Shown here: positions 1 through 8,518 of the stretch, piece by piece
Layout of the letters: each line of letters opens with the position of its first letter
Position numbering within the stretch: position 1 is the stretch's first letter
Assembly: GCF_022539665.2 (NCBI RefSeq)
Contig: NW_026712466.1
Location: 1-25,000, forward strand
Source of the DNA: Daphnia carinata
Taxonomy: Eukaryota; Arthropoda; Branchiopoda; Diplostraca; Daphniidae
DNA: 25,000 nucleotides
Direction: 5' to 3'
Position numbers and translations under genes: made by a program
The notes under the pieces: generated by a model
Told to the model about the DNA's origin: nothing
The model's input: only the letters and a program-made list of their open reading frames with translations
Databases searched by the model: none

Positions 1-440
1 AAATGAATATTAAACGACAACGGAATATTGGAGATTGTATATTCAATTTCAAAAACTTCATCTTTTATTGGGATTGGCGGTATAATAGACTGAACCGAAA
101 CAGGACTGGGAGAAATAGAACTAACTTTTAAAATATTTTAGGTCAGTCCTATTTGTCCAAGACCATTTCCTTATCGTCAGCAAAAAATAATTAAAAAAAG
201 ATCATTATTTTAAGGTAAAATGGTATTTTTACCAAAAGCCGTTGTTTGGTGGTTGGTTGGGACAATTGATGTGCCCGATATCGGACAGCAGAGGGTGAGC
301 TTGAAGGCGAAGCTTAAGTAAAGCGGCAAAATCCCCGAAGGTTTTTTAAAACATCCCTATCAACCAACAATCGATTTTAGTAATCGATATCCTAGGCCCC
401 ACCCCTTCATTTTTTACTATCATAAGAATAGAATAGAATT
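1..440. other. Non-coding AT-rich flank
   Basis: No convincing coding region is visible on either strand. The stretch is AT-rich with a few short inverted motifs around 250-380 (GTTGGTTG and CAACCAAC about 110 nt apart, and two ATCGAT words). Nothing here can be assigned a function. Confidence 0.6.
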
Positions 441-540
441 AATAGCATAAGAAATTCCTCATCAATATGAGGAATTAATAGCATAAGAAATTCCTCATCA
501 ATATGAGGAATCATCAATATGAGGAATTTCTTATGCTATT
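441..540. repeat. Palindromic repeat cluster (direct plus inverted 22-mers)
   Basis: A unit beginning AATAGCATAAGAAATTCC occurs at 441 and again at 477 as direct copies. Its reverse complement occurs at 519-540, and the short piece ATCAATATGAGGAAT appears three times. The block can therefore fold as a hairpin of about 22 bp arms, with either direct copy pairing to 519-540. It abuts the left inverted repeat of the candidate mobile element (555-621), so it may be an older insertion or part of the element's outer end. The repeats are seen directly; the association is inferred. Confidence 0.75.
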
Positions 541-554
541 AGGAAAGCAAAAAT

Positions 555-621
555 CTATTGCCCCCCAGAATCCGGGGGGTAATAGCATTTTGGCTATTGC
601 CCCCCGGAATCCAGATGACGC
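555..621 (+). repeat. Left inverted repeat (G/C-run motif)
   Basis: The segment contains the word CTATTGCCCCCC followed by RGAATCC twice (starting at 555 and at about 594). Its reverse complement, with small indels in the C-run, is found at 7099-7167. The pairing covers CCCAGAATCCGGG, GGCTATTGCCCCCC and GGAATCCAGATG. It is the best candidate for the left terminal inverted repeat of the MULE, though the internal word duplication also resembles a small tandem repeat. Confidence 0.6.
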
Positions 622-629
622 TGGCAACG

Positions 630-925
630 GGTACCGGTGCCCCTTTTATGTAGGAGAAAGTGTTGCAGACAGTGACAACAAATAATTTTTTTTGTAATAG
701 GCTACCAGAGGGCTTTGACATAGGTTGGCCGAGTTATTTAAGAAGGGGAGTTAGTGTATGGCTACCGACAAGCAGAGTTCTCAATAAGTGCAGGCGCATC
801 TATCTTAGTGTATCTAACTAATTAATCAGCATCCAAACATTTTATAGGTTTGATAGGTTTTTATATTACTACAATTTACAATTTTTACAAACCCAAGTGT
901 CATTCTCATTTACAGGGAAATTGTC
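630..925. repeat. Direct repeat copy 1: MULE 3'-terminal sequence
   Basis: This is nearly the same sequence as 2584-2838: GGTACCGGTG, GAAAGTGTTGCAGACAG, GGCTACCAGAGGGCTTTGAC, GTGCAGGCGCATCTA and TTACAATTTTTACAAA occur in the same order. Copy 1 has an extra stretch of about 46 nt near 805-850. Read on the minus strand, its end (about 887-925) encodes the last residues of the PHD finger and the stop codon of the transposase gene, as copy 2 does. The repeat therefore includes the 3' end of the MULE coding region, and here it runs straight into gelsolin-coding sequence at about 925. Confidence 0.85.
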
Positions 926-2580
926 CCAAGGAATCGTATGTGAAGTTCCATACCGATGACTCATACCTGATATATAGCGCTTTTGAGTCTGGTCAACCGT
1001 GTGGAACTCTTCTTCAGGTATCACGTTTAACTGTTTGAATTTTTTGCTATAGGAAGCTGTTTAGCAATTCGGACATTTCCGCCAAATCGCTTTAGTTTAG
1101 ATAACGTATACTTTTATTAGACTCATATGGTACATACGGATGGGGTAGATAAGGAGATCGTGAGATAACACGATTAGTCAACGACTTGTTGCGATATTTA
1201 TTGTGAAACCAAGAGATAGCAGAAAACTAACTGAATGATTTTTTTTCCACAAAAAAGCAAGTCAAACGGCAATCAAACAAGCTAGAGCGCTATATTCATT
1301 TTTGGCTCAGAAATGAGACTACACAAGATGAAGCTGGTGTAGTCGTCATTAAAGCTGTCAAACTGGATGATGTGTTGGGCGGCTCTCCTGTTCAACAGCG
1401 TGATGTCGAAGGCAGCGAGTCGGCGCGTTTTATGAGTTACTTTAAGGATGGTATAAGGAATAATCTAATACGTGTTATCGCATGAGCTCTACTTGATGAT
1501 ACCAATCTTTTTTGTGTTTAGGATTGTACCTGGGGGAGCTGCGTCCGGCTTCAAACATGTGACAGATGAATCTCATCCTGCCCTTTACTCGGTCAAAGGT
1601 AAACATAATCTGATACTACGTCAACTCCCGAAAGTCTCCTGGTCCCTAATGAACGAAGGTGATGTCTTCGTCTTGGATTGCAAAAAGTACATCTTTGTAT
1701 GGGTTGGCCGTTCTGTCAACAACAAAGAGAAGATGCACGCTGCCAAGGTTTGAACATTATTTTCCTACTTGATTTCAAAAAGTGTTAATGAATCTCTTTT
1801 GTTATATAAAGCTGGCGCAAACATTGAAGGGCGAACATGGTGGATCCTACAGTACCTAGTTATTGTAGAAGATGGTCAAGAACTTGGCTTGCCCGATGCA
1901 GACAGAGCAGCATTGGAAGGCTTGCTTGCCATTCAGCACAAGAAGGTATTGATAGTGAAAGCATAACCATAAAATTAAGGGTGGGCGCTAAGTTATCGAA
2001 ATGTCGTAGCTGAAAGCTGTCGTGGCAGAGAACGATGAGGGTTTCGAGAGCAATACTGTAGCTGAGATTAAACTGTACCGCTGCACTGACGAAGATGGTA
2101 CATTGAAGGTTACCGAGATCAAGAAAGGACCTCTATCTCAGGCGGATTTGAATTCGAATGATAGTTTCATTGTTGACAATGGACCCAATGGTAATTCAGT
2201 TGTTTATTTTTGAAAGCAATAGAGTATTGACAAATTCTTTGTAATTTAAGAACAGGCATTTTTGTGTGGGTCGGCAAAAAAGTCACACCGCAAGAGCGGA
2301 CAGAGACAATGAGGAACGGACAGATTTTCGCCAAAAAGAAGGGATACCCACCAAACACTAACGTGACACGAGAACTCGACGGAGGTGAACCTGCAGAATT
2401 CAGGTCATTGTTTCGCGATTGGAAAGTAGTCGGCCAAACTGTTGGCTTTGGAAGACAAGCATCAGGTAAGAACATATTTCACGATCAGTTCGTATGGCTT
2501 TCTTTTAAAAGAAACAAGAAATTAAAGTAATTTCGTGTACAGTTGGTAAAATTGCCAAAGTTGTACAGACGACGAAAGGA
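925..2580 (+). pseudogene. Gelsolin-family gene fragment (domains G1-G3, disrupted)
   Basis: Gelsolin-superfamily proteins sever and cap actin filaments in a Ca2+-dependent way. Seven exon-like blocks read in family order: 925-1017 (PKESYVKFHTDDSYL, G1), about 1260-1457 (HFW, then LDDVLGGSPVQ and YFKDGIR), 1522-1747 (VPGGAASGFKHV, then EGDVFVLDCKKYIFVWVGR, G1/G2), 1812-1945 (LVIVEDGQELGLPDADR), 2010-2190 (KLYRCTDEDGTLKVTE, G3), 2256-2465 (IFVWVGKK, then FRDWKVVGQTVGFG) and 2543-2580 (VGKIAKVVQT). Most introns keep GT-AG borders and consistent phases. Defects: the donor after 1457 reads GA instead of GT, and a 1-nt shift near 1850-1855 breaks the frame between GGSYST and LVIVED. The N-terminal start and domains G4-G6 are absent. 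Both ends join directly to copies of the MULE terminal repeat, which suggests transduplication by the element. A residual gelsolin tandem paralogue broken by transposition is the alternative. Confidence 0.85.
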
Positions 2581-2583
2581 ACA

Positions 2584-2838
2584 GGTACCGGTGACCCTTT
2601 TCTGTGGTAGAAAGTGTTGCAGACAGCAACAACAAATAATTTTTTTTGTAATAGGCTACCAGAGGGCTTTGACATAGGTTGGCCGAGTTAGTTAAGAATG
2701 GCAGTTAGTGTATGGCTACGGACAAGCAGAGTTCTCAGTAAAAGTGCAGGCGCATCTAGGTTTGATAGAACTTTTGTATTATTACAATTTACAATTTTTA
2801 CAAAACCAAGTGCCATTCTCATTTACTGGAAAATTGTC
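2584..2838. repeat. Direct repeat copy 2: MULE 3'-terminal sequence
   Basis: This copy matches 630-925 and begins just after the gelsolin homology ends at about 2580. Its distal part (2782-2838) is the minus-strand end of the transposase gene, covering the final PHD cysteines and the stop codon. Offset between the copies is about 1.95 kb. Shared sequence stops at 2838, where copy 1 switches to gelsolin and copy 2 continues into the rest of the PHD finger. This makes copy 2 the original position and copy 1 the duplicated one. Confidence 0.85.
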
Positions 2839-3558
2839 TATACACATTGCATGAAACCATTCCATGCAATATTCACACTCTATCATTCTCCATCCTTTCG
2901 ATGGTAACATGTGAGCCGTTCTCCTACAGTGGCAAAATACCGTTTCGGAAACAACCACCTCATTGCGACTCCGCATGACCCTACAAATTTTAGATGGAAA
3001 TGCTGATAGTTTTCCAGACTTCATACAGGCATCAAGGTGAGTACGAAGTAGATTGGGGTCGTACACAAGTGTTGCCGGATCTTGCCCGCTCGCCAAACAT
3101 GTAGCGAAGGCTATGGCAAACACGCCGCAGTCAAAACCATTGCTTTGCCGCTGACAAGATTTTGCAATGTATTTTATCTCATTCTCAGGTGTTTGTAGAA
3201 GAGATGACATGCAGCTCAAAATGTGTTTAGACCGCCAATTACGTCCTGCCATACTATCGTACACCACGACGAGATTCTGTCCGCTGAATCCTTTCGCAAC
3301 CAACACCCAGTGGTCTGATCCATCGTGCACGATTTGCATCCATTGCCGTCCAGTGGCCTGGGGAAATTCCATTGTACTACCCATGGTGCAACAGAATAAT
3401 CCACCGATCTCTGGGTGTTCTTCTTTTAGTATTTCCATTGCTCTGTTGATGTAGCTAGAAAAGAGCTTGTTGGTTTTCGTCAGTGTTTCCATCTTATCGA
3501 GGAAAAGCATGGACTGTTTACTCCTGTCTCGTCTGGACAAGCAGGCCTCTGATGACAA
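2782..3558 (-). pseudogene. ULP1/SENP-like cysteine protease domain plus C-terminal PHD finger
   Basis: This block of 258 codons is the last exon of the transposase gene and is itself uninterrupted. Residues about 45-165 carry a ULP1-type (C48) protease core: His83 in SDHWVLV, Asp101 in VVVYDSMAG, a Gln at 136 or 138 and Cys144 in NGFDCGVFAIAFA. All catalytic positions are present. Residues 209-256 make a PHD finger with the C4HC3 spacing C209-x-C211, C228-x2-C231, H236-x2-C239, C253-x2-C256, plus a Trp two residues before C253. ULP1 domains occur in several MULE families, where their role is unknown; a C-terminal PHD finger suggests chromatin (histone H3 tail) targeting. The upstream exon ends in LPNE, with the acceptor just before ELSSEACLS. 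The stop codon lies in the terminal direct repeat. Confidence 0.85.
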
Positions 3559-3594
3559 CTCCTATTTTTTGGTAAAAAAAGATAAATTCATTTC

Positions 3595-4250
3595 TTAGCG
3601 AATGTAATTATTTAATAGAAGTACCTCATTAGGTAACACGACTAGTTCCGGTGATGTTGGAGTGATGGAAGAAGTTCCATGGAGCAAAGATTCCTCAACC
3701 TCCACGTCCTCATTGATAAACATCTTTTCTGTCCTCAACAATTCAGCTTCCTCTGCAAGTAGCATATCTTTTATGCCCATGTTTTCAGAATCAATTCTAG
3801 GACATTTCCGATCTTTGTGGTAAGAAGAAAAGTATCCTGAATTCTTCCTCGAACGGCCTCTCATTTTTGGAGCTGGTGGAAGATGGAGGGAAGCCCACGG
3901 ATGAGGTAAACCCTAAATTTTATAATTGGTCAATACAGGTTTTTCAAGAAGTAAAGTAAAGTATTCTTTTAATTTACCTTTTTCTCTGCCGAATGTGGTA
4001 TGACGCTTTTGTCGGCATCAGACGCAACCTCAACTGCAGAAGAAGTTGATTGCTGGCCTACGTGGGAAGAAGCATCTGGTACGACAATGCAGCTCGCGAT
4101 GGTATTGCGAGGAGAAGCAACGTTAGTCTGCATTATCTGCACTGGCTTATCTTCTTTTATCAAGGCATGGATCTCCCGGAAGAGATGCATTTTTTGAGCG
4201 AAGTCGGATGTAGTCAGGAGACCCATTGCATCAGCCAGCTTCTTGAAGAA
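3595..4250 (-). pseudogene. Transposase linker exons between SWIM and ULP1 regions
   Basis: Two minus-strand blocks lie here. One, 4226-3984, is a hydrophilic linker with FREIHALIKEDKP and ends SAEKK before a GTAAATT donor. The other, about 3912-3620, begins GLPHPWASLHLPPAPKMRGR and includes an acidic stretch. The proline/arginine segment (LPPAPKMRGRSRK) resembles the basic LP-x-P-x-RGRP-type linker found after the SWIM finger in MULE transposases. No enzymatic motif is visible. Confidence 0.5.
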
Positions 4251-4489
4251 GCTGCCTCGAAGCTGTGAAGCAAAGAAGCGGCCTCATTAAACTGGTCCTT
4301 ATCAGTGATAGCCATGTTTTTTGGCTTCGTTGGATGTAAGCCAGTTGGGGACGTAGCAACTGCATCAACGAATACGTCCTTCTAGAAAAAGTACGTATTT
4401 TATTAATAAAATTTAATCGCTTAATACCACAAAAAATATTGTATACCTCTAGACATTGATTGCTTCAGTGGTTCAAAAAAGATCCAACA

Positions 4490-4632
4490 GAAATTTCAAT
4501 GTTCTCTTTTATATAGAAATTTAGGTTGTGGCAGCAAGGTAGCCCAAAAGTCATGAAAAACTGGCAGGTGCAGCCGGTCAAATCGCATTTCAACTGGTAA
4601 GTTGTGTTGCGAGACGCAATTCTGTAGGTAGA
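4490..4632 (-). pseudogene. SWIM zinc finger of the MULE transposase
   Basis: The minus strand reads YQLKCDLTGCTCQFFMTF and then GLPCCHNLNFYIKEN. This gives a C-x-C-x9-C-x-H pattern, which is the SWIM zinc-finger signature that follows the catalytic core in MULE and FAR1-family proteins. It probably helps bind DNA or protein. It lies in the expected place between the transposase core and the C-terminal extension. Confidence 0.7.
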
Positions 4633-5174
4633 CAGTTCCTATAATATTAAACAGGTAAACGTATTAATTTTTGACTTAACAAAACTAGGAGCACTTGGCT
4701 TACTTCGTTGAGAATGAAGTTATACGTTGGTTTCATTATCTTCATTTCTCCTTCCACTTTAGTCCAAGCAAAAGGTAAAATTGACTTCGCATAGTTATGA
4801 AGCATTGGGTGCTTAGACTTTGTGGAAAATCTAAGCTTCCGGATGTTCTGCTTCATTTGCCTATCACCCAGGCGCAGCAGAACTATGTTAACCAAGGTCG
4901 TTATCACTTCGGGAAGTCACTTGGTTTTCTGCAGAATATCTTTGATGGTGTGGTGAAAGCTAAAGGTAACATGTTTCCATTAATTGTACTTTTAGCTAAA
5001 ATGTAATAATTATTACCGTTCCAGGCGGTTCGTTGTATTATTTCCGAATGTTTGGACTTTACTACGCCCAAGAGATGACCACTTATCCGAAATGTTGAAC
5101 CAGTTGTCCTGGAAATAAGCTGCGACACATCCATCTATAAAGTAAATATGTTATAAATTAAGTTTATTTACACG

Positions 5175-5845
5175 TTACTTTATTGCCTGGTTACATAGAC
5201 TCATCAAACGCTCGCGAGATGAATCAAATTCCTCCTGTGTAGAGGCAAAGAGAGCAGCACGAAAATGCTGTTGAATTTCACGCTTCTCCTGTTTGCCCAG
5301 GCTTCTTAACTTGTTCAGTTTAACATCGACGTCCTTCAGGACGTGAAAATAGCAAAGAGTGCGGGTTGCGCAGGGGAAATATTTCGCCAGAACAGCAATC
5401 TCCGCACAGTCTTTGTCGGTCAGCATTACAGTTGTTATAGAGACGTCGTTGTTCTATGAAGGTAAATTATATTAATAGTTTTGAAATTTGCCTGTTTATC
5501 ATCAAATATTTACCTCCGAAAAAAACTTGCAGATAGCTTGAAATGGAATCCAAAATTTCTTCCTTCAAGAAAAACATCACGACGGGCTGTCCATCGCCAT
5601 TGTTGTCGTCTACTAAAAGATGGTAAAGGGAAAAGCCAACCTTGGTGGTTTTGTAAGTACCGTCTAATTCAAGTCCATTACCGTATTTTAGGTACATTTG
5701 CCGTTGCTTTTCCAGCTGTACGTAGACGACGGCTACCTCTCCATCCGCTTCGTGTAAAATCTTGATGATGATTGAAGGTTGTTCAGATTTGTCTGCAGGC
5801 TAATCAGGTATTCAACGGTGTCTCTCCACTCATTGTCTGACTTCC
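5175..5845 (-). pseudogene. MULE DDE transposase catalytic core
   Basis: The first half contains LELDGTYKTTKVGFSLYHL, where the Asp is the first catalytic acid of the MULE fold, followed by GQPVVMFFLKEE. An intron (donor GAG|GTAAATATT, acceptor TTCATAG before 5455) leads to NNDVSITTVMLTDKD, with the second Asp, and then to TLCYFHVLKDV, the C-x2-H signature after the second Asp in Mutator transposases. A frameshift at about 5770 separates TNLNN from IIIKILHEADGEVAVVY. The third acid (Glu) is expected further downstream and was not pinned. The order D...TDKD...CxxH is diagnostic for MULEs. Confidence 0.8.
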
Positions 5846-6108
5846 CTATTGATATTGATTGAGTTGCTTAATTTTTTCATCAGAATACTAATAATGTTAT
5901 TATTTACCTATAAGTGTTTGTTTTAGATTAACTAGGTCCTTGCTAATTAGATTAGTACCGAACTTGTCTTGCAATAGCTTTTTCACTTTAGTGGGTTGAG
6001 TACCGGCAGAAAGGGTAGCTTCTGCAAAGGACTCAGGTGCCATATGCCTAAAGTAAGGTAATAATTTTACTATTATTTAGAAAAAAAGATTTTTTGATAA
6101 TTTTCTTA

Positions 6109-6535
6109 CTACCTTATCCTGGCATAGGTAATCACATGTTCTTCAGAAACGGGGTGGTTCTGGTGGACAGCTTCCATAAACACTATATAAAATTTTTCCT
6201 GCCTGGAGCAGAACTGATATTGAATTTTCACTGGACAACTTTGGGGCATCACATTCTGGTTTAATCGCTTATTCGTCTTAGAGCGATCACAACGCAAACC
6301 AAAATGCGGACAAACGCCAAAAGTCCTTTAAACTGCCACTTTTCATCCATCTTAATCTTATTCTTGATGTTTTTTTATAGCTCGCAACCGTCTCAATAGG
6401 TTTGCCACGACGCAAATAAACATGGTCTTCCACGTCTACTTTCTTGATGAAAAGCAAAATCTCATCAACGCTATCAAAACACTGATTTTTGTTGAGCGAA
6501 CTAAGGACAGACACTCTTGGACCAAAAACGGACAC
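6109..6535 (-). pseudogene. Transposase N-terminal FAR1/FLYWCH-like zinc-binding module
   Basis: The first part reads FDSVDEILLFIKKVDVEDHV. After a frame change near 6300-6320 it continues CPHFGLRCDRSKTNKR, then QSCPVKIQYQF and VHQNHPVSEEH. The spacing of Cys residues followed by H-x-N-H is what the DNA-binding N-terminal modules of MULE and FAR1-type transposases show (a Cys-rich strand, then HNHxxS). The block ends at a good donor (ATAAG|GTAGTAAG, exon end 6113). In this role the module would recognise the terminal inverted repeats; that is inferred from the family and not shown here. Confidence 0.65.
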
Positions 6536-6649
6536 GAATTGAATTTTTGTGTTTCTTTACTTCCTTCCCTCTTATTGCCCATTGGTTCGCATGATTCAAA
6601 AGGTTACATCCGTATCATTCCTTGAGATTATATAACGAGCTAACATTAA

Positions 6650-6766
6650 TCAACAAGGGTGTGTAACCCTTCAGCTGGCCTGAAAATCACCGCCGCGCGG
6701 ATGGCGCTGTACCATTACCTGAACCTGCCCGGCTTTACCTTTGATGACCGTTTCATTGCCCGCTGA
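6650..6766 (+). other. Prokaryote-like segment with short open frame
   Basis: An open frame of 38 codons ends in TGA at 6764-6766 and contains GLKITAARMALYHYLNLPGF near its end. From 6670 to 6766 the base composition jumps to GC-rich, and codons such as CTG, GCG, CGC, ACC and GGC dominate, unlike all neighbouring genes. It looks like the 3' end of a bacterial gene. The family is not recognised. It sits between the transposase N-terminus and the right inverted repeat. Old transfer, capture by the element, or an assembly or vector artefact are all possible. Confidence 0.35.
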
Positions 6767-7098
6767 CTATTTCATTACCTGTTTATCCGAATCAACCTGT
6801 ATACGTGATTCATGTTCCATCAGTAAGATAATTTATAAAAACCTCATTCGGAAACTGTGTCAGAGATAAAATTTTATTTAGACATAATACAACAATTACA
6901 AACGATAAACGATATTATCAATCGATAAAGGGATCTACTAAACACAGATGAAAAACATTAACATAAAGTAACACAGAAAATAGAAAAGTATTCGATTTCC
7001 TACCTACCTAAGTTTCAATGGAAAACATCACAATATTCAATACCATTTAACCAATTAAGCCATTTAGCTCAACAATAGCTGTTGTGGCAATAGCCTCC
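6767..7098. other. AT-rich subterminal region of the candidate element
   Basis: AT-rich sequence without a convincing coding frame. It contains several ATCGATAA or ACGATAAAC-like words around 6900-6930. It lies just inside the right inverted repeat and is probably non-coding element sequence. Confidence 0.4.
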
Positions 7099-7167
7099 CC
7101 AGCAGTACATCTGGATTCCGGAGGGGGGGGGGCAATAGCCAAATGCCCGGATTCTGGGAGGAAATAG
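7099..7167 (-). repeat. Right inverted repeat
   Basis: The reverse complement of this segment aligns with 555-621. Shared blocks are CCCAGAATCCGGG, GGCTATTGCCCCCC and GGAATCCAGATG, with indels in the C-run and a missing stretch of about 10 nt. A G-run of ten bases (about 7122-7131) marks it on the plus strand. It is the proposed right end of the MULE block. Confidence 0.6.
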
Positions 7168-8283
7168 GCGTCACCATAAGGAAAAAGTTTCATTTTCATC
7201 TGAATCCAAATAATAACTTTGCTTAAATAAAGAATTTATTAATTAGGATTCTAATAATTTCTTGAATAAAAAAAATGTATTTTATAATTATAAACTGAGG
7301 CTGTCTCGCGCCACCCGCACTGGTGTCCCAATTCACCCAACGCCACAGGCTCCTCCCTCAAATTTGTCAAAACTTTAAAAATCTGTAGAAGGTAAATAGC
7401 TTCTTCTAAAAATAAGGAAAAACACGTGTAGGTAAAATAAAGAACAGGAAATATATAAATGCAATCGAAAACGAAATCATGTGATTTGTGTGGGAATAGG
7501 CAAGAAACGAAGGTCATATGCGGCAGTGCATACAGAGCAGTATGTTGTGTTACATTTGAAAATGGAAAGATATCTTATGGTGTATGCACATCGATAATAC
7601 CGTAAAAATGGCAAAGTGATAATGTTGCTTGACCTTTGAACAATCAGACAGTCCGCAAGTATTCCGCCAGACCAACACAACCCGATTATCAAAATGCCCT
7701 GCCTGATCAGCAAAAAAGTGGCAAGATGGCAGTAAGTATATTGCCCAGCCAAATGAGAAACGGAAAACTTTATCTCATGCAAAAGTGTAACTTCCAGGAA
7801 AACGACGAAAGAGCCTGGCAGGGATTAGATCTATGACACTAAATACACAGGGGAAAGCATGCGGAAAATCTACTACAATCTAGGTTTTGCTGCCATTGGT
7901 GTCGTTCAAAATTTTAATAATAAGTAACAGTTTGTTTTTTTTTAGTTTTTATTTCAATCTGAGCCACAAAATGCTTGTTTTCTTTTAATTTTTTGATGGG
8001 GGACCGAGCCCTATCGAAAATAAAGGTGGCGGAGAACGCACAACCTCGCTGTTTCCTGAACGCACCTGCACATTGGGACCATGCTTCAAGCTAGTGTGTA
8101 TTTTTTTCAGGATTACAAAAGTGATACGATAAAAAAAATCAAAACAAATTTCAAACGGCATTTGGATAATAATCATCATTTCACCAGAAAGTAATGCATG
8201 AAACTTCTGATGCATTAGCATGTAAAAGTTACTTAAATATGCATGTTACTATGTATTTAAAACTATGTTTACCTTTTTCTTAG
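7168..8283. other. Intergenic region, no supported gene
   Basis: Open frames of 60-100 codons on both strands (around 7250-7840 and 7985-8220) lack recognisable domains, proper starts or splice context. Sequence is AT-rich with scattered homopolymers. No RNA gene or repeat family was recognised. Confidence 0.5.
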
Positions 8284-8314
8284 TTAGAGGGCACTTTATT
8301 CCAACCTCGCATAA

Positions 8315-8518
8315 GTGCCTACCGGTAACAAGCTGGTTTGCGTCCGAGGCCAAAATTTACGACATATTTCTTATTCTAGGATTCCTATATCAGAATTAGA
8401 CTATGTTCCACGAAAGTCTCTTTGCACGTGTAAATTTTCTGATCTTCTTGAAAAAGCTATGTCAAATGTGGAACGAGTCCTCCAACAACTAAGAGGCCGC
8501 CCTAGTAGCACACGGTAA
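8315..8518 (+). CDS. Unrecognised short open frame, possible orphan exon
   Basis: A frame of 67 codons (through HISYSRIPISELDY, then KFSDLLEKAMSNVERVLQQL) has fairly coding-like codon use and a helical, charged C-terminus. It is preceded by a polypyrimidine tract and TTCTTAG at about 8275-8284, but a stop at 8312 separates that acceptor from the frame. No family is recognised. It ends at the start of the GGTACC-rich repeat. It could be an exon relic or chance. Confidence 0.2.
   Translation: MPTGNKLVCVRGQNLRHISYSRIPISELDYVPRKSLCTCKFSDLLEKAMSNVERVLQQLRGRPSSTR

Larger units (their letters stand above)
2782..6535 (-). pseudogene. MULE transposase gene: FAR1-like / MULE DDE / SWIM / ULP1 / PHD, decayed
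   Basis: One multi-exon gene reads from 6535 down to 2782. Coding blocks in order: about 6535-6113 (N-terminal module), 6047-5908 (AEATLSAGTQPTKVKKLL), 5845-5508 (transposase core first half), about 5455-5180 (second half), about 5134-5032, about 4950-4650, about 4630-4450 (SWIM), 4250-3984, about 3912-3620 and 3558-2782 (ULP1 plus PHD). GT-AG introns are visible, for example 6112-6048 and 5907-5846. The MULE transposase would cut and paste the element through an RNase H-like DDE fold. Damage includes a frameshift near 6300, one near 5770, one at the block beginning about 5134, and an in-frame TGA near 4918 (CGA to TGA is likely). Exon borders between 5130 and 4640 are approximate. The family assignment rests on motif order. 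The copy is probably inactive. Confidence 0.8.
555..7167. mobile_element. Candidate Mutator-like element (MULE) carrying a captured gelsolin fragment
   Basis: The block is bracketed by inverted GC-rich repeats (555-621 and 7099-7167). It contains a minus-strand MULE transposase gene (6535-2782) and a plus-strand gelsolin fragment (925-2580). The gelsolin fragment lies between two direct copies of the element's own 3'-terminal sequence (630-925 and 2584-2838), so it looks inserted in, or duplicated with, the element rather than being an independent neighbour. Its introns are retained, which means DNA-level capture and not retroposition. Known MULEs, chiefly in plants (Pack-MULEs), acquire host gene fragments this way. 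Both the transposase and the gelsolin reading frames are interrupted, so this copy is probably dead. The outer boundary and target-site duplication could not be fixed by eye, and the inverted repeats could belong to a different nested element. An alternative is two nested or recombined elements with a gelsolin locus trapped between them. Confidence 0.55.

Noticed and set aside
625-2838. Tandem duplication of a gelsolin gene with an intronic repeat
   Set aside because: First suspected because the direct repeats precede and follow the gelsolin block, but the repeat encodes the PHD tail of the MULE gene on the minus strand and the second copy contains no gelsolin sequence beyond 2838.
7477-7836. 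Opposite-strand frames of 101 and 66 codons
   Set aside because: They overlap in antisense, lack domains and have no supporting splice or start context.
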